DNA of 64,000 bases from a bacterium SCSIO 12844 (GTDB taxonomy: Bacteria > Pseudomonadota > Gammaproteobacteria > Francisellales > Francisellaceae): contig CP073743.1 in assembly GCA_024397935.1 (NCBI GenBank), positions 3,121,614-3,185,613 of the forward strand, read 5' to 3'. A program made the position numbers and the translations under genes. This document shows positions 18,070 to 26,905 of the stretch, one piece after another. Every line of letters starts with the position of its first letter. Positions within the stretch are counted from its first letter, which is position 1. The notes under the pieces were generated by a model that was not told the DNA's origin, did no database searches, and was given only the letters and a program-made list of their open reading frames with translations.

Positions 18070-19011
18070 TTAACTACTAACAAATCGATCGATTAATGCT
18101 TTTAGATGTTGTGCATCTGTACCACAGCAACCGCCTATGATTTTAAGTTTTGCGTAATTTTGTAATTGATAAATATCATCTGCAAAATCACAAGGACTAT
18201 CTGCCTCAGGGGAGGTTAGTTTTAATAGCGCCTCAGGTGGCTTTGAAGAGCCATTAGCTTTAATCCCTATAATATAACCAGCTAACTTTGGATTTTCTGA
18301 TAATACTACTTTAGCAACACTTGGGTGTGTACAACCAATAATATAACCAATGGGCTTTCTATTCGTAGCATTTTCAATTTCATCAATTAATTGATTAATG
18401 GACATACCATCAAGTAACGCCCCTTCTTTATTTAAGACAAACCCAACGCTATAATCACAATTTGTTTGACTGGCTGCAATTGCAGCACCAATGCACTCAA
18501 CTCCCCCAGGCATTGCTGCAATAGAGATTAAATCTACGCCAGCAGTAACCACTGCATTAATTTGTTCGCTATGATAATTAATCTCAGCTTCTAAATCCGT
18601 TATTTTATCAGGGGTAAAACCTGCAAACTTAGGTCCAATCGGTGCCGTAATAACTATTTTTTCTGCAAAGTCTTTATATTCGCTACTAATAGATCGAACA
18701 AAGTCTATGCATTTTTGATTAATCAGATTGATATAAGCTAAATCATCTTGAAGAGCTAAACGTTGACAGTGTTCCTTTGATGCTCTAAATGTTGGTGCAT
18801 TTAATATAATTGGTACATTCGCTGAGATAGCAACTTCAATATCTCTACGATAAAGCTCTCTTAATGCATCTTTGCCCTTTTGTGTTTCTAATAAACGAAA
18901 AATTGACATTTCTTTATCTAAAGGTAAGTTCCAACCATACTCAACTCTTGTTTCCATTGGACCATCATAAAAAATATAGTCATATATTTTTAATAAGTTT
19001 GATAACTTCAT
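18070..19011 (-). CDS. homocysteine S-methyltransferase-family protein
   Basis: The ATG at 19011 follows the stop of the upstream MFS gene by a single base, so translation is probably coupled. This is better than the longer frame from 19074. The 313-residue protein has the TIM-barrel homocysteine methyltransferase pattern. Zinc-ligand cysteines are in IIGCTHPSV and in the C-terminal GGCCGTDAQHL. Substrate-region segments include NAPTFRAS and GVECIGAA. The family covers homocysteine, S-methylmethionine and betaine methyltransferases. The unusually short first barrel strand (YDYIFYDGPMETR) leaves the exact substrate unclear. Confidence 0.85.
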   Translation of the reverse strand: MKLSNLLKIYDYIFYDGPMETRVEYGWNLPLDKEMSIFRLLETQKGKDALRELYRRDIEVAISANVPIILNAPTFRASKEHCQRLALQDDLAYINLINQKCIDFVRSISSEYKDFAEKIVITAPIGPKFAGFTPDKITDLEAEINYHSEQINAVVTAGVDLISIAAMPGGVECIGAAIAASQTNCDYSVGFVLNKEGALLDGMSINQLIDEIENATNRKPIGYIIGCTHPSVAKVVLSENPKLAGYIIGIKANGSSKPPEALLKLTSPEADSPCDFADDIYQLQNYAKLKIIGGCCGTDAQHLKALIDRFVSS

Positions 19012-19012
19012 G

Positions 19013-20215
19013 TTACACCCCACTTCGATATAATATGATACTTGATAAAATAAGGATTCCGCCACCAATAGCAATGAGTGTTGCTGTTGTTAATAAGCTT
19101 AAACTATTTGCACTTAAGCCTGTAATGATCCAAGCAACTGCCATTACAGAGCCTGAAATACCCATAACCCAGCCCTGTAATTGATCATTCACTGCATTAG
19201 AGAATAAAGTTAATAAGCTTGAAAATGCCATCATGTCAAATACAGCAATGAATACGGCAAGTGGCCATTGTAATAATTCAACTGTAATCATAGCTGAGAC
19301 TAATTGTAAAAATCCGGTTAAAAATAGTGTAATAATCGCGATTGATCTAGGTTTAAAATAACGTAATGCCAGCGGTATACCAATTAAAATACCTAAAGCA
19401 AAGCCTAAGCCAAGCATACCTTGTAATGCGCCTAACTGCCAATTTGAATAATGATGTACATATTTCATATGCACAATAATAAATTGAAAATAAATACTAA
19501 AGCCAACTTGCATTAATAGAAAAACTAACGCTAATCTACAAATCGTTTTATGATAGAAAGCCTCTATAAAGATTTGTATTGGTCTTATTAATGACAATTT
19601 TTTGTGACTGACAACAACATGAGTATCTTTAAAAAAGAACAACCAAATAACGGCAATTAATGCTAAAGTAGCGGCAACAATAAATGGTGTTGCATAATTA
19701 AACCACCCAACTAGCGCCTGATCTGACATCACTCCCCCAATTAATGGCCCTAAGACCACACCAACGCTATAGCTCATTGAGATTAAAGCCATATTTTTTG
19801 CTTTATTCTTATTAGTACTAATATCAGCAATACAGGCTTGTGCAATTGGCTGACTTCCTGCAGCTAAGCCTGATAAACCTCTACCTAAAAAAAGCAACCA
19901 TAAGCTTTGTGCTAGAACACCTACTGCCATTAAACAAAAACTTAATGATATGCCAAACATACAAATAAGTAAGACCCTTTTACGCCCCCAAACATCAGAT
20001 AAGTCACCCATAAAAGAGGCACCAAAAAACATACATAAAGGATATAGCATATAACCAAGCCCTAAATAAAAATGACGTAAGCTGCCGGTCGCATCTATTG
20101 GTAAAACGGGACTATTGGCTGCTGTAAATAATGCAGCAAGTGTTGGATAAACTAAGCCAAAGCCTAACGCATCGATTATAATTGCAAAAAAACACGGCGC
20201 AATTTTTTTTAACAT
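19013..20215 (-). CDS. MFS exporter, TetA-like
   Basis: With ATG 20215 (AAAGG six bases upstream) the protein has 400 residues and twelve membrane segments. The loop 2-3 motif GDLSDVWGRKRVLL and the helix 4-5 motif LGRGLSGLAAGSQPIAQACI are of the drug:H+ antiporter 1 type, as in TetA and MdtG. Helix 5 has the antiporter motif SYSVGVVLGPLIGG. The gene overlaps the frame of a homocysteine methyltransferase-like enzyme, which suggests that an amino acid or sulfur compound, rather than a drug, may be moved. A near-perfect palindrome lies upstream. Confidence 0.85.
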   Translation of the reverse strand: MLKKIAPCFFAIIIDALGFGLVYPTLAALFTAANSPVLPIDATGSLRHFYLGLGYMLYPLCMFFGASFMGDLSDVWGRKRVLLICMFGISLSFCLMAVGVLAQSLWLLFLGRGLSGLAAGSQPIAQACIADISTNKNKAKNMALISMSYSVGVVLGPLIGGVMSDQALVGWFNYATPFIVAATLALIAVIWLFFFKDTHVVVSHKKLSLIRPIQIFIEAFYHKTICRLALVFLLMQVGFSIYFQFIIVHMKYVHHYSNWQLGALQGMLGLGFALGILIGIPLALRYFKPRSIAIITLFLTGFLQLVSAMITVELLQWPLAVFIAVFDMMAFSSLLTLFSNAVNDQLQGWVMGISGSVMAVAWIITGLSANSLSLLTTATLIAIGGGILILSSIILYRSGV

Positions 20216-20347
20216 CATCATCCTTTGAGTTGTAATCAATCTCTAAAACTATCTACAAAATAAAAGTTTAATTCAGCCATTTCAATAAGGATTAATCTTT
20301 AGTCAATAATTTTTTTCTCATGCAAGCGCCATCAAACTAAGTTATTC

Positions 20348-20365
20348 ACTAATCATATGGTTAGT
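20348..20365. promoter_or_regulatory. 18-base near-palindrome between divergent membrane-protein genes
   Basis: ACTAATCATATGGTTAGT matches its reverse complement at 16 of 18 positions. It is centred in the 250-base gap between the MFS exporter and the FUSC-like gene. This spacing and symmetry suit a dimeric repressor site. No regulator gene is adjacent. Confidence 0.35.
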
Positions 20366-20468
20366 TAAACTAAATATAAAAAAATAAAAAATCCATTAAA
20401 ATCATAATTAATTAGCGAAAAACTATAAATTATGTTTAATATAACTAACCTTAAATTCCGTTATTAAT

Positions 20469-21437
20469 ATGAAAAATTTAATTCGATTTGATAAACTACG
20501 ACAATTATGTTGTATCTTATTACCTAGCGCAAGTATTGCTTTTATAACACACCAAGACTTCTGGTTATTAGCAGCCTTTTATGCTGTTTGTAGTATTATT
20601 CCCTACTCAGAGCATAAAAACTTAAAATTTGCCTTATTGATGTTAGTTGGCTTATTTCTAGCGACAGAAGTACTGTCTTATTTAATCATTCAATACCCAC
20701 TTATATTTATCATAAGCTTAGTTATTATTGGTTTTATCATCAGTGTTATTGAAAAAAATAAACCATCCTATCGCCCAATTAGTGCCTATTTATTTATTGG
20801 ACTTATCTATTCTAGTTTTGAGATTAATCATTACTTTATACATCGAAGTTTAGATGTTATAAGCCTTATTTTTCTATTAAGCTTAACAAGCTTATTTTTA
20901 GGTATTTTATTTGAAACACATCATACACAGAAATTAGCAATTAGTTTTAAACTAAAAAAAACAGATTCACTAGATTATTTAGCTTATCCAACTGTCTTAA
21001 TGATAACACTTGTTTTATGGTATCTCTTTAACATACCACAACCACAATGGTTTATTTGGTCGGCATTAACCGTTACAAGCCTAAATATCGATCAAACACA
21101 TCAAAAATTGATCAAACGACTTAAAGGAGCATCTATTGGATTACCACTTGGCATCATCAGTATTTTTATAATTCAATTATTATGCGCACCATACAGCCAT
21201 CTTCTGCAATTAATACATTACCTTAGCTTTATGGGTATCATTTTAAGTTTAAGAGCATTTAAACACTATATTCATGGTTTTGCCGTGCGTTGTTTTTTTA
21301 TTAGCCTTTTTGCCAGTGATTATTTTATTTCAATTAGCTTAAATCGTATTTGTGATGTCCTATTAGGCGGACTCATTGGCTATTCTTTAAGTTATAGCTT
21401 AAATCATCTTAAATTGTTGCAAAAACACATTTATTAA
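20469..21437 (+). CDS. FUSC-like membrane protein
   Basis: The 322-residue protein has about ten hydrophobic segments arranged as two halves. The C-terminal half contains WFIWSALTVTSLNIDQTHQK, KRLKGASIGLPLG and LNRICDVLLGGLIGYSLS. This is the pattern of the FUSC (fusaric acid resistance/aromatic acid exporter, YccS/AaeB) family, in which a conserved R-x-x-G and a D-R-x-x-D-x-x-x-G segment flank the membrane helices. The long cytoplasmic domain of AaeB is missing, as in FUSC_2 proteins. Substrate unknown. It is divergent from the TetA-like exporter. Confidence 0.7.
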   Translation: MKNLIRFDKLRQLCCILLPSASIAFITHQDFWLLAAFYAVCSIIPYSEHKNLKFALLMLVGLFLATEVLSYLIIQYPLIFIISLVIIGFIISVIEKNKPSYRPISAYLFIGLIYSSFEINHYFIHRSLDVISLIFLLSLTSLFLGILFETHHTQKLAISFKLKKTDSLDYLAYPTVLMITLVLWYLFNIPQPQWFIWSALTVTSLNIDQTHQKLIKRLKGASIGLPLGIISIFIIQLLCAPYSHLLQLIHYLSFMGIILSLRAFKHYIHGFAVRCFFISLFASDYFISISLNRICDVLLGGLIGYSLSYSLNHLKLLQKHIY

Positions 21438-21648
21438 AATTACATTTGTTTAATATGAATCAAATATTTATGATTTATTTTTTTGTGATTATTTTATAAT
21501 AACGCTATTTATTTTTATAACTGATCTATGCTAGCTTAATTTTTGGTTCGATTGTTTTTTAATCAAAGTTAACGCTATAAGTTTAGATTAAGCATCGGAC
21601 AGATCAAAAGGAATTTTAATCGACTAAACAACAAGGAGTCTTAAAAAG

Positions 21649-23067
21649 ATGAAAAAGTTATTAGCGGGTGCAATTGGCTCAATACTATGCTTAAGTGCAA
21701 CAGGGTTTGCCTCAGACTTAAGTTTTACAGTGAAGTTAAAAGATAATGCTAATATCAATTCGATTAATGCATTAGATACTTCAAGCCTTCAATCGATTGC
21801 CAAGCTTAGCAATGTACAAAAGCAAAATAATCAATATGTCTTTGTTTTTAAAACCAATGATAATGCACAGTCATTAAGCACAAATAATGCCAACACACAA
21901 GAAGCTGATAACTTTCATAAAGCCATGGAAATTACACGAGCATTACAAAAAGATGACTCAATTGAGTATGCTGTTTATCGTGGTATTAAAATGAAAGCAA
22001 TTGGTCTAAACCCACCTAATTTAGTCGTTAAAGATGCAACGATTTCAGGTTCAGGTAGCCGTTGGGATGAACAATGGGATATGCATGGCCCATATAGTGT
22101 TCATGCAGATAGCGCATGGGATCAACTGAAAAATAAAAATCTCTCTGATGTAACTGTTGCTATTACCGATACTGGTATTGCGTCTAATGCACCGACTGAC
22201 ATCAATAACCGAGTCATTCGAGGATTGTATTTTAGTCAAAGTGGTTCAGAGCCTGTCACCTTTACCAATGATCCAACAGATCATGGTCCTGGTAGTGGTT
22301 TCCATGGTACACATGTTGCTGGTACCATTGGTGCTCAAGGTCCAGTTGTCCTTGGTGTTACAGCTAAAGCACCTTCGGTTAAATTAGTAGCCGTTAAAGT
22401 ATTAAGTGATAGTGGCTCTGGTAGTTTTGATGCTGTTGATGCTGGTGTTGAATGGGCAGTTGGTGCAAATCCAGGTTACGATATGATTCCAACAAGTGCA
22501 CCTGTTAATGAACATCCAGCACAAGTTGTTAATTTATCTCTTGGCGCACAGAAACAACCATGGACTAGTGATAAAGATTGGAATACATTTGCTCAAGAGT
22601 ATTGTAAAAAATGGCAATATGTTGTTGATGCAGCTCATCAACATAATGCAACTTTAGTAATTGCTGCAGGTAATGGTAACTACTTTGGTCCAACTGATGT
22701 CTCTGAATCTTTACCTGCCGGCTGTACTAGTGGTGACTCTGTGATTGTCTCAGCAACAGGTCCAGAAGGTGAAATGGCATTTTACTCTAATACGGCCAAT
22801 AACCCAAAAACTGTTGGTAATAACTTCCCAGTCAAAGCACCTGGTGGCAATGACTCAGATCGCAAGCACACTGAAAAAGAAATTTTATCAACGATTAATA
22901 ACGGCTATGGCTTTATGCAGGGTACTTCTATGGCAACACCTCATGTTGTGGGTGTCGCAGCATTAGTTTACGCTGTTAATAGCGGTATTAATTATCAAGA
23001 TGTACAGAAAAAACTACAGTCTAGCACAACTGACGGTATATTAGATGCATCAATTGCTGTCAATTAA
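21649..23067 (+). CDS. secreted subtilisin-family (S8) serine protease
   Basis: The 472-residue precursor has a signal peptide (residues 1-21) and a propeptide of about 110 residues. The catalytic domain carries a complete triad: Asp174 in AITDTGIAS, His219 in FHGTHVAG and Ser427 in GTSMATPHVVG. The oxyanion asparagine is Asn342 in VIAAGNGN. Two Cys (319, 359) in the domain could pair. There is no C-terminal beta-barrel or P-domain, so it should be released through a general secretion route. AAGGAG lies ten bases upstream. It is a candidate extracellular protease. Confidence 0.93.
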   Translation: MKKLLAGAIGSILCLSATGFASDLSFTVKLKDNANINSINALDTSSLQSIAKLSNVQKQNNQYVFVFKTNDNAQSLSTNNANTQEADNFHKAMEITRALQKDDSIEYAVYRGIKMKAIGLNPPNLVVKDATISGSGSRWDEQWDMHGPYSVHADSAWDQLKNKNLSDVTVAITDTGIASNAPTDINNRVIRGLYFSQSGSEPVTFTNDPTDHGPGSGFHGTHVAGTIGAQGPVVLGVTAKAPSVKLVAVKVLSDSGSGSFDAVDAGVEWAVGANPGYDMIPTSAPVNEHPAQVVNLSLGAQKQPWTSDKDWNTFAQEYCKKWQYVVDAAHQHNATLVIAAGNGNYFGPTDVSESLPAGCTSGDSVIVSATGPEGEMAFYSNTANNPKTVGNNFPVKAPGGNDSDRKHTEKEILSTINNGYGFMQGTSMATPHVVGVAALVYAVNSGINYQDVQKKLQSSTTDGILDASIAVN

Positions 23068-23198
23068 AAAATATTAAAAAAAGCGGGGGGATAAATTATT
23101 TTTCTATTCAATTACAACTTGATAAAAACATATCCACTAAAATTCACTACACTTAACTTACATAATGTACGATTGATGTGTAGATAAGGAGTTTTTTG

Positions 23199-23552
23199 AT
23201 GAGTTTGACATTCCAAGAGATAAAAAATAATCAAACTGTACCTGTGATTATTGCCAATGAATTAGGCATTGTAACTTTTGTCAATGATCAATTTAGCCAT
23301 GTATTTGGTTGGCGCTATGATGAAATTGAAGGTGAACCATTAACGTTAATTATTCCTGAGCATTTACATGATGCCCATCATCTTGGATTCGCCCGCTTTA
23401 TTACAACAGGTAAAGGCAGTATTTTAGGACAAGCATTGGATTTATTAGCTGTTAATAAAAATGGCGATGAATTTAACGCAGAGCATGTGATCTGTGCTGA
23501 AAAAATAGATGGTCAGTGGCATGTTGCCGCAACGATTACACCTTATAAGTAG
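23199..23552 (+). CDS. stand-alone PAS-domain protein
   Basis: ATG 23199 is preceded by AAGGAG with a seven-base spacer. The 117-residue protein is almost entirely one PAS domain: ANELGIVTFVNDQFSHVFGW, then EIEGEPLTLIIPEHLHDAHH and a closing AATITPY. The LIIPEHLHDAHHLGFARF stretch is typical of PAS domains in sensor kinases of aquatic bacteria. No output domain is attached. The stop is six bases before the histidine kinase start, so the two are in one operon and this PAS unit probably feeds that kinase. A bound ligand cannot be predicted. Confidence 0.88.
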   Translation: MSLTFQEIKNNQTVPVIIANELGIVTFVNDQFSHVFGWRYDEIEGEPLTLIIPEHLHDAHHLGFARFITTGKGSILGQALDLLAVNKNGDEFNAEHVICAEKIDGQWHVAATITPYK

Positions 23553-23558
23553 ATATCT

Positions 23559-24836
23559 ATGAATAGGGAAACACTCAAAGTTCTCAGTAATCTACAAAAT
23601 ACCTTAAGTAATGTAGAGTTAGCTTTTAGTATTATTAATGAAGCAATTTGCTGGGTAGATGCAAAGTGGCGAATTCAGTGGTGTAATAAAACATTTGATA
23701 CACTAACACAAAAACCACATATACTCGTACTTGGATCAAATTTTAATGAGATTATTAACTTAAAAAAAGATGATCAACCATTTTTTTTAGAACAGTATCT
23801 ACATAATCAAAAGAAAAAAAACCTCAATGACTTAAAATTAGAGTGCCAAATAGAACTTAATCAAGACCAATTAATTTATGAAATTACTTATAAAGCAACC
23901 ACTGTTTTAAATGATATTCCAGTATCTGTTATCGTACTAAGAGATATTACTCAGGAAAAAAACTATCAAAGAAAGCTTGCCCTTGCAGAAAGACAAGCGG
24001 GTATGAAAGATATGGCCAGTAGTGTATTACATAATATCGGTAATGTATTAAATAGTATTATTACCTCAATCACTATGATTAATAAACAACTTAAACAAAA
24101 CAAATCACCGCAATTAATTCAATTAACACAATTTTTAGAGGATAATAAAGGAAAGTTAGGCCCTTTTTTTTCAGAAGATATAAAAGGTAAACATGTATTA
24201 GAATACTTATATGCTTTATCACAAAATTTAGCTAGAGAACACTCTGAAATAGAAAAATATATCCATCAATTAACCAAACATGTCACACATGTAACACATA
24301 TCGTTAAAGCACAAAATGCTATGTCAAAACTTGGCGGTGTTGCTGAAGAGATTAAATTAGAAGATATTATTTGTGATGCCTTAGCCATTAACCAAGTGAT
24401 GATTAAAGCATCCAATATTCATGTAACTCAAGAAACCGGTGAAGTCAAAACACCTATTTCTGATCAAGTCAAAATCATGCAAATTCTAGTTAATTTAATT
24501 AAAAACAGTATTGAAGCATTGAATGAGTGCAATGAAAGTTCAAATAAACAACTCATAGTAAACCTTAAACATAAAAATAAACATACCTTTCAAATTTATG
24601 TCAAAGACAATGGCATAGGATTAGATAAAACTAAGGTTAAAAATTTATTTAAAGCAAATTTTACCACTAAAAGGCAAGGTCATGGATTAGGGCTGCATGC
24701 ATCAGCCATTGCAGCAAAAGAACTAGGTGGTGCTTTATATGCTAATAGTGATGGTGTTGGCAAAGGTATGACAATGATATTAGAACTACCTTATGAAATA
24801 CCTAAAGATAAATATACTATAATTAAAAATTTGTAA
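23559..24836 (+). CDS. PAS-domain histidine kinase
   Basis: The 425-residue soluble kinase has a PAS-like domain (about 20-130), a coiled helix and an unusual H-box, ASSVLHNIGNVLNSI, with His158 as the likely phosphorylation site. This is the HNIGN-type H-box known in many PAS kinases without HisKA. The ATPase domain (about 265-415) has an N-box ILVNLIKNSIEAL, a DNGIGL G1 box and a GHGLGLHAS G2 box. No transmembrane segment is present. It lies between the PAS protein and a receiver-GGDEF-EAL protein, its likely phosphotransfer partner. Confidence 0.92.
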   Translation: MNRETLKVLSNLQNTLSNVELAFSIINEAICWVDAKWRIQWCNKTFDTLTQKPHILVLGSNFNEIINLKKDDQPFFLEQYLHNQKKKNLNDLKLECQIELNQDQLIYEITYKATTVLNDIPVSVIVLRDITQEKNYQRKLALAERQAGMKDMASSVLHNIGNVLNSIITSITMINKQLKQNKSPQLIQLTQFLEDNKGKLGPFFSEDIKGKHVLEYLYALSQNLAREHSEIEKYIHQLTKHVTHVTHIVKAQNAMSKLGGVAEEIKLEDIICDALAINQVMIKASNIHVTQETGEVKTPISDQVKIMQILVNLIKNSIEALNECNESSNKQLIVNLKHKNKHTFQIYVKDNGIGLDKTKVKNLFKANFTTKRQGHGLGLHASAIAAKELGGALYANSDGVGKGMTMILELPYEIPKDKYTIIKNL

Positions 24837-24869
24837 TATATAGTTTTATGATTAATCAAGAGGTAGATT

Positions 24870-26819
24870 GTGAATAAACCAAGTTACAGGGTTATTGTCA
24901 TTGATGATACCGCATCGATTCATGATGATTTCAAACAAATATTTTCACCGACAGATCATGATAGTGATCTCAACCAACTTGAAAATTTAATCTTTGAAAA
25001 GAATAATACAACACAAACTAAAGTATTACCCTTAGTCGATATTCAAATTGATTCAGCCTATTCTGGCGAAGAAGGCATTAAGCTTGTCAAACAGGCAACT
25101 AAAAAAACAATACCCTATTCAGTCGCCATTGTCGATATTCGCATGCCAGGTGGTATTGATGGTGTACAAACAGCCGTAGAGTTATTACAAATAGAGCCTA
25201 ATTTACAAATTGTTTTTTGTTCAGCTTATTCGGACTATGACTGGGAAGATATGATTACTATCTTAAAGTCACCTGAACGCTGGATAATCCTTAAAAAACC
25301 ATTTGAGGCCATTGAAGCACAACAGTTAATTTTGTCACTCTGTGAAAAATGGCTATTATTACTCGATATGAAAAACCAAATTGAATCACAAACGCTTGAG
25401 TTAAAAAAACAAATCTACCAGCTAAACCAAGCAAAAGAAGAAATTAATTTTTTAGCCTATTATGATTCATTAACTCAACTACCTAACCGGTTGTTTTTTA
25501 ACGAGCTATTAAAAGATAGTATTGCGCAAGCCAACCATAATAACACATTGGTTGCTTTATTTTTTCTCGATATTGATAATTTCAAAAAAATCAATGATAC
25601 TTATGGTCATAATGTTGGTGACAAGCTACTAGCTAAGATTGCTCAACGCTTAAAAAAGTCATTACGTAAAAATGACATACTAGGACGCTATCATTCAGAA
25701 GTTAAAGATCATCCCGTTGTCTGTTCTCGCTTAGGTGGTGATGAATTTGTTATCACTTTTAAGAATTTAAACCATGGCTATGATGTCTTAACCATTGCCC
25801 AACGAATTAGTAATGCCATTTCAAAACAGGCTTTTTCAATTGGTAAAAAAAATCTTATTATCAGCACAAGCATTGGAATTGCAGTATATCCTATCGATGC
25901 TAAAAGACCTGATACTTTATTAAAAAATGCTGATATTGCCATGTATCAAGCTAAAAACAGTGGTAAAAATCGCGTTGTGATGCATAACAAAAAACTCAAT
26001 AATAAAATTATTCATAAACATGCGATGATTCAAGATATCCATCAAGGATTAATAAAAAATGAATTTTTTGTTGAATACCAGCCTAAACTTTCACTTAAAA
26101 ATAAAGAGATTGTTGGTGCTGAGGCTCTTGTAAGATGGAAGCATCCTAAAAAAGGTTTGTTAATGCCAGGCAGCTTTATTAATGTTGCTGAAGAATCTGA
26201 TTTGATTGTGCATTTAGATCAATATGTTTTAAAAGAAGTATGTCAACAAATTCAACTATGGCATAAAAATAAACTGCTAGAAAATATTCGAATCTCTGTT
26301 AATGCTTCAGCACGATTTTTAAGTGAAGAACACTTTGTTAGTATTATTAATAATATGCTAACTCAATACAAAATTTCACCACAAAATTTAGAAATTGAAA
26401 TTACAGAGTCTAAATTGATTCAATCTTATGATGATATTCTTAAAAAACTAACGGATATACGCAAAATTTTAGGTGACTCACTTAAGGTATCTGTTGATGA
26501 TTTTGGTGTTGGTTATTCATCTTTAAGCTACTTAAATGAGCTACCTGTAGATATTGTTAAAATTGATCGTTCCTTCATATCAAAAGTCGCTACAAATGAC
26601 GACAAACAGCCAATCATCAAGGCAATTATTGAACTATCACATGCGCTAAATTATCATGTAATTGCCGAAGGCGTTGAAAATCAAGTACAATATGATTTCT
26701 TAAAACAGCATCAATGCGACTCAATGCAAGGCTATCTTTTATCAAAGTCAATGCCGCCTGATGACTTTGTCGAATTTATTAAAAACTGGCAACACCAACC
26801 TTCTAACTTAAAAGAATAG
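24870..26819 (+). CDS. response regulator with GGDEF and EAL domains
   Basis: The 649-residue protein combines a receiver (about 5-160, phosphoacceptor Asp89), a GGDEF domain (signature at 289-293) and an EAL domain (EAL at 418-420, DDFGVGYS at 543-550). The receiver carries an insertion of about 25 residues between its first two strands. GGDEF and EAL motifs are both intact, so either cyclic-di-GMP synthesis or breakdown is possible. The usual I-site RxxD is separated from GGDEF by an insert of about 14 residues. It is the last gene of the PAS/kinase module and starts 33 bases after the kinase. Confidence 0.93.
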   Translation: MNKPSYRVIVIDDTASIHDDFKQIFSPTDHDSDLNQLENLIFEKNNTTQTKVLPLVDIQIDSAYSGEEGIKLVKQATKKTIPYSVAIVDIRMPGGIDGVQTAVELLQIEPNLQIVFCSAYSDYDWEDMITILKSPERWIILKKPFEAIEAQQLILSLCEKWLLLLDMKNQIESQTLELKKQIYQLNQAKEEINFLAYYDSLTQLPNRLFFNELLKDSIAQANHNNTLVALFFLDIDNFKKINDTYGHNVGDKLLAKIAQRLKKSLRKNDILGRYHSEVKDHPVVCSRLGGDEFVITFKNLNHGYDVLTIAQRISNAISKQAFSIGKKNLIISTSIGIAVYPIDAKRPDTLLKNADIAMYQAKNSGKNRVVMHNKKLNNKIIHKHAMIQDIHQGLIKNEFFVEYQPKLSLKNKEIVGAEALVRWKHPKKGLLMPGSFINVAEESDLIVHLDQYVLKEVCQQIQLWHKNKLLENIRISVNASARFLSEEHFVSIINNMLTQYKISPQNLEIEITESKLIQSYDDILKKLTDIRKILGDSLKVSVDDFGVGYSSLSYLNELPVDIVKIDRSFISKVATNDDKQPIIKAIIELSHALNYHVIAEGVENQVQYDFLKQHQCDSMQGYLLSKSMPPDDFVEFIKNWQHQPSNLKE

Positions 26820-26905
26820 TTTATTATTAGGTACTTTTTTATTTTATAAGCCTAATCTATCGCTTAAAATAACAACTTATTTAAACGATTTAACTGATCT
26901 TATTT

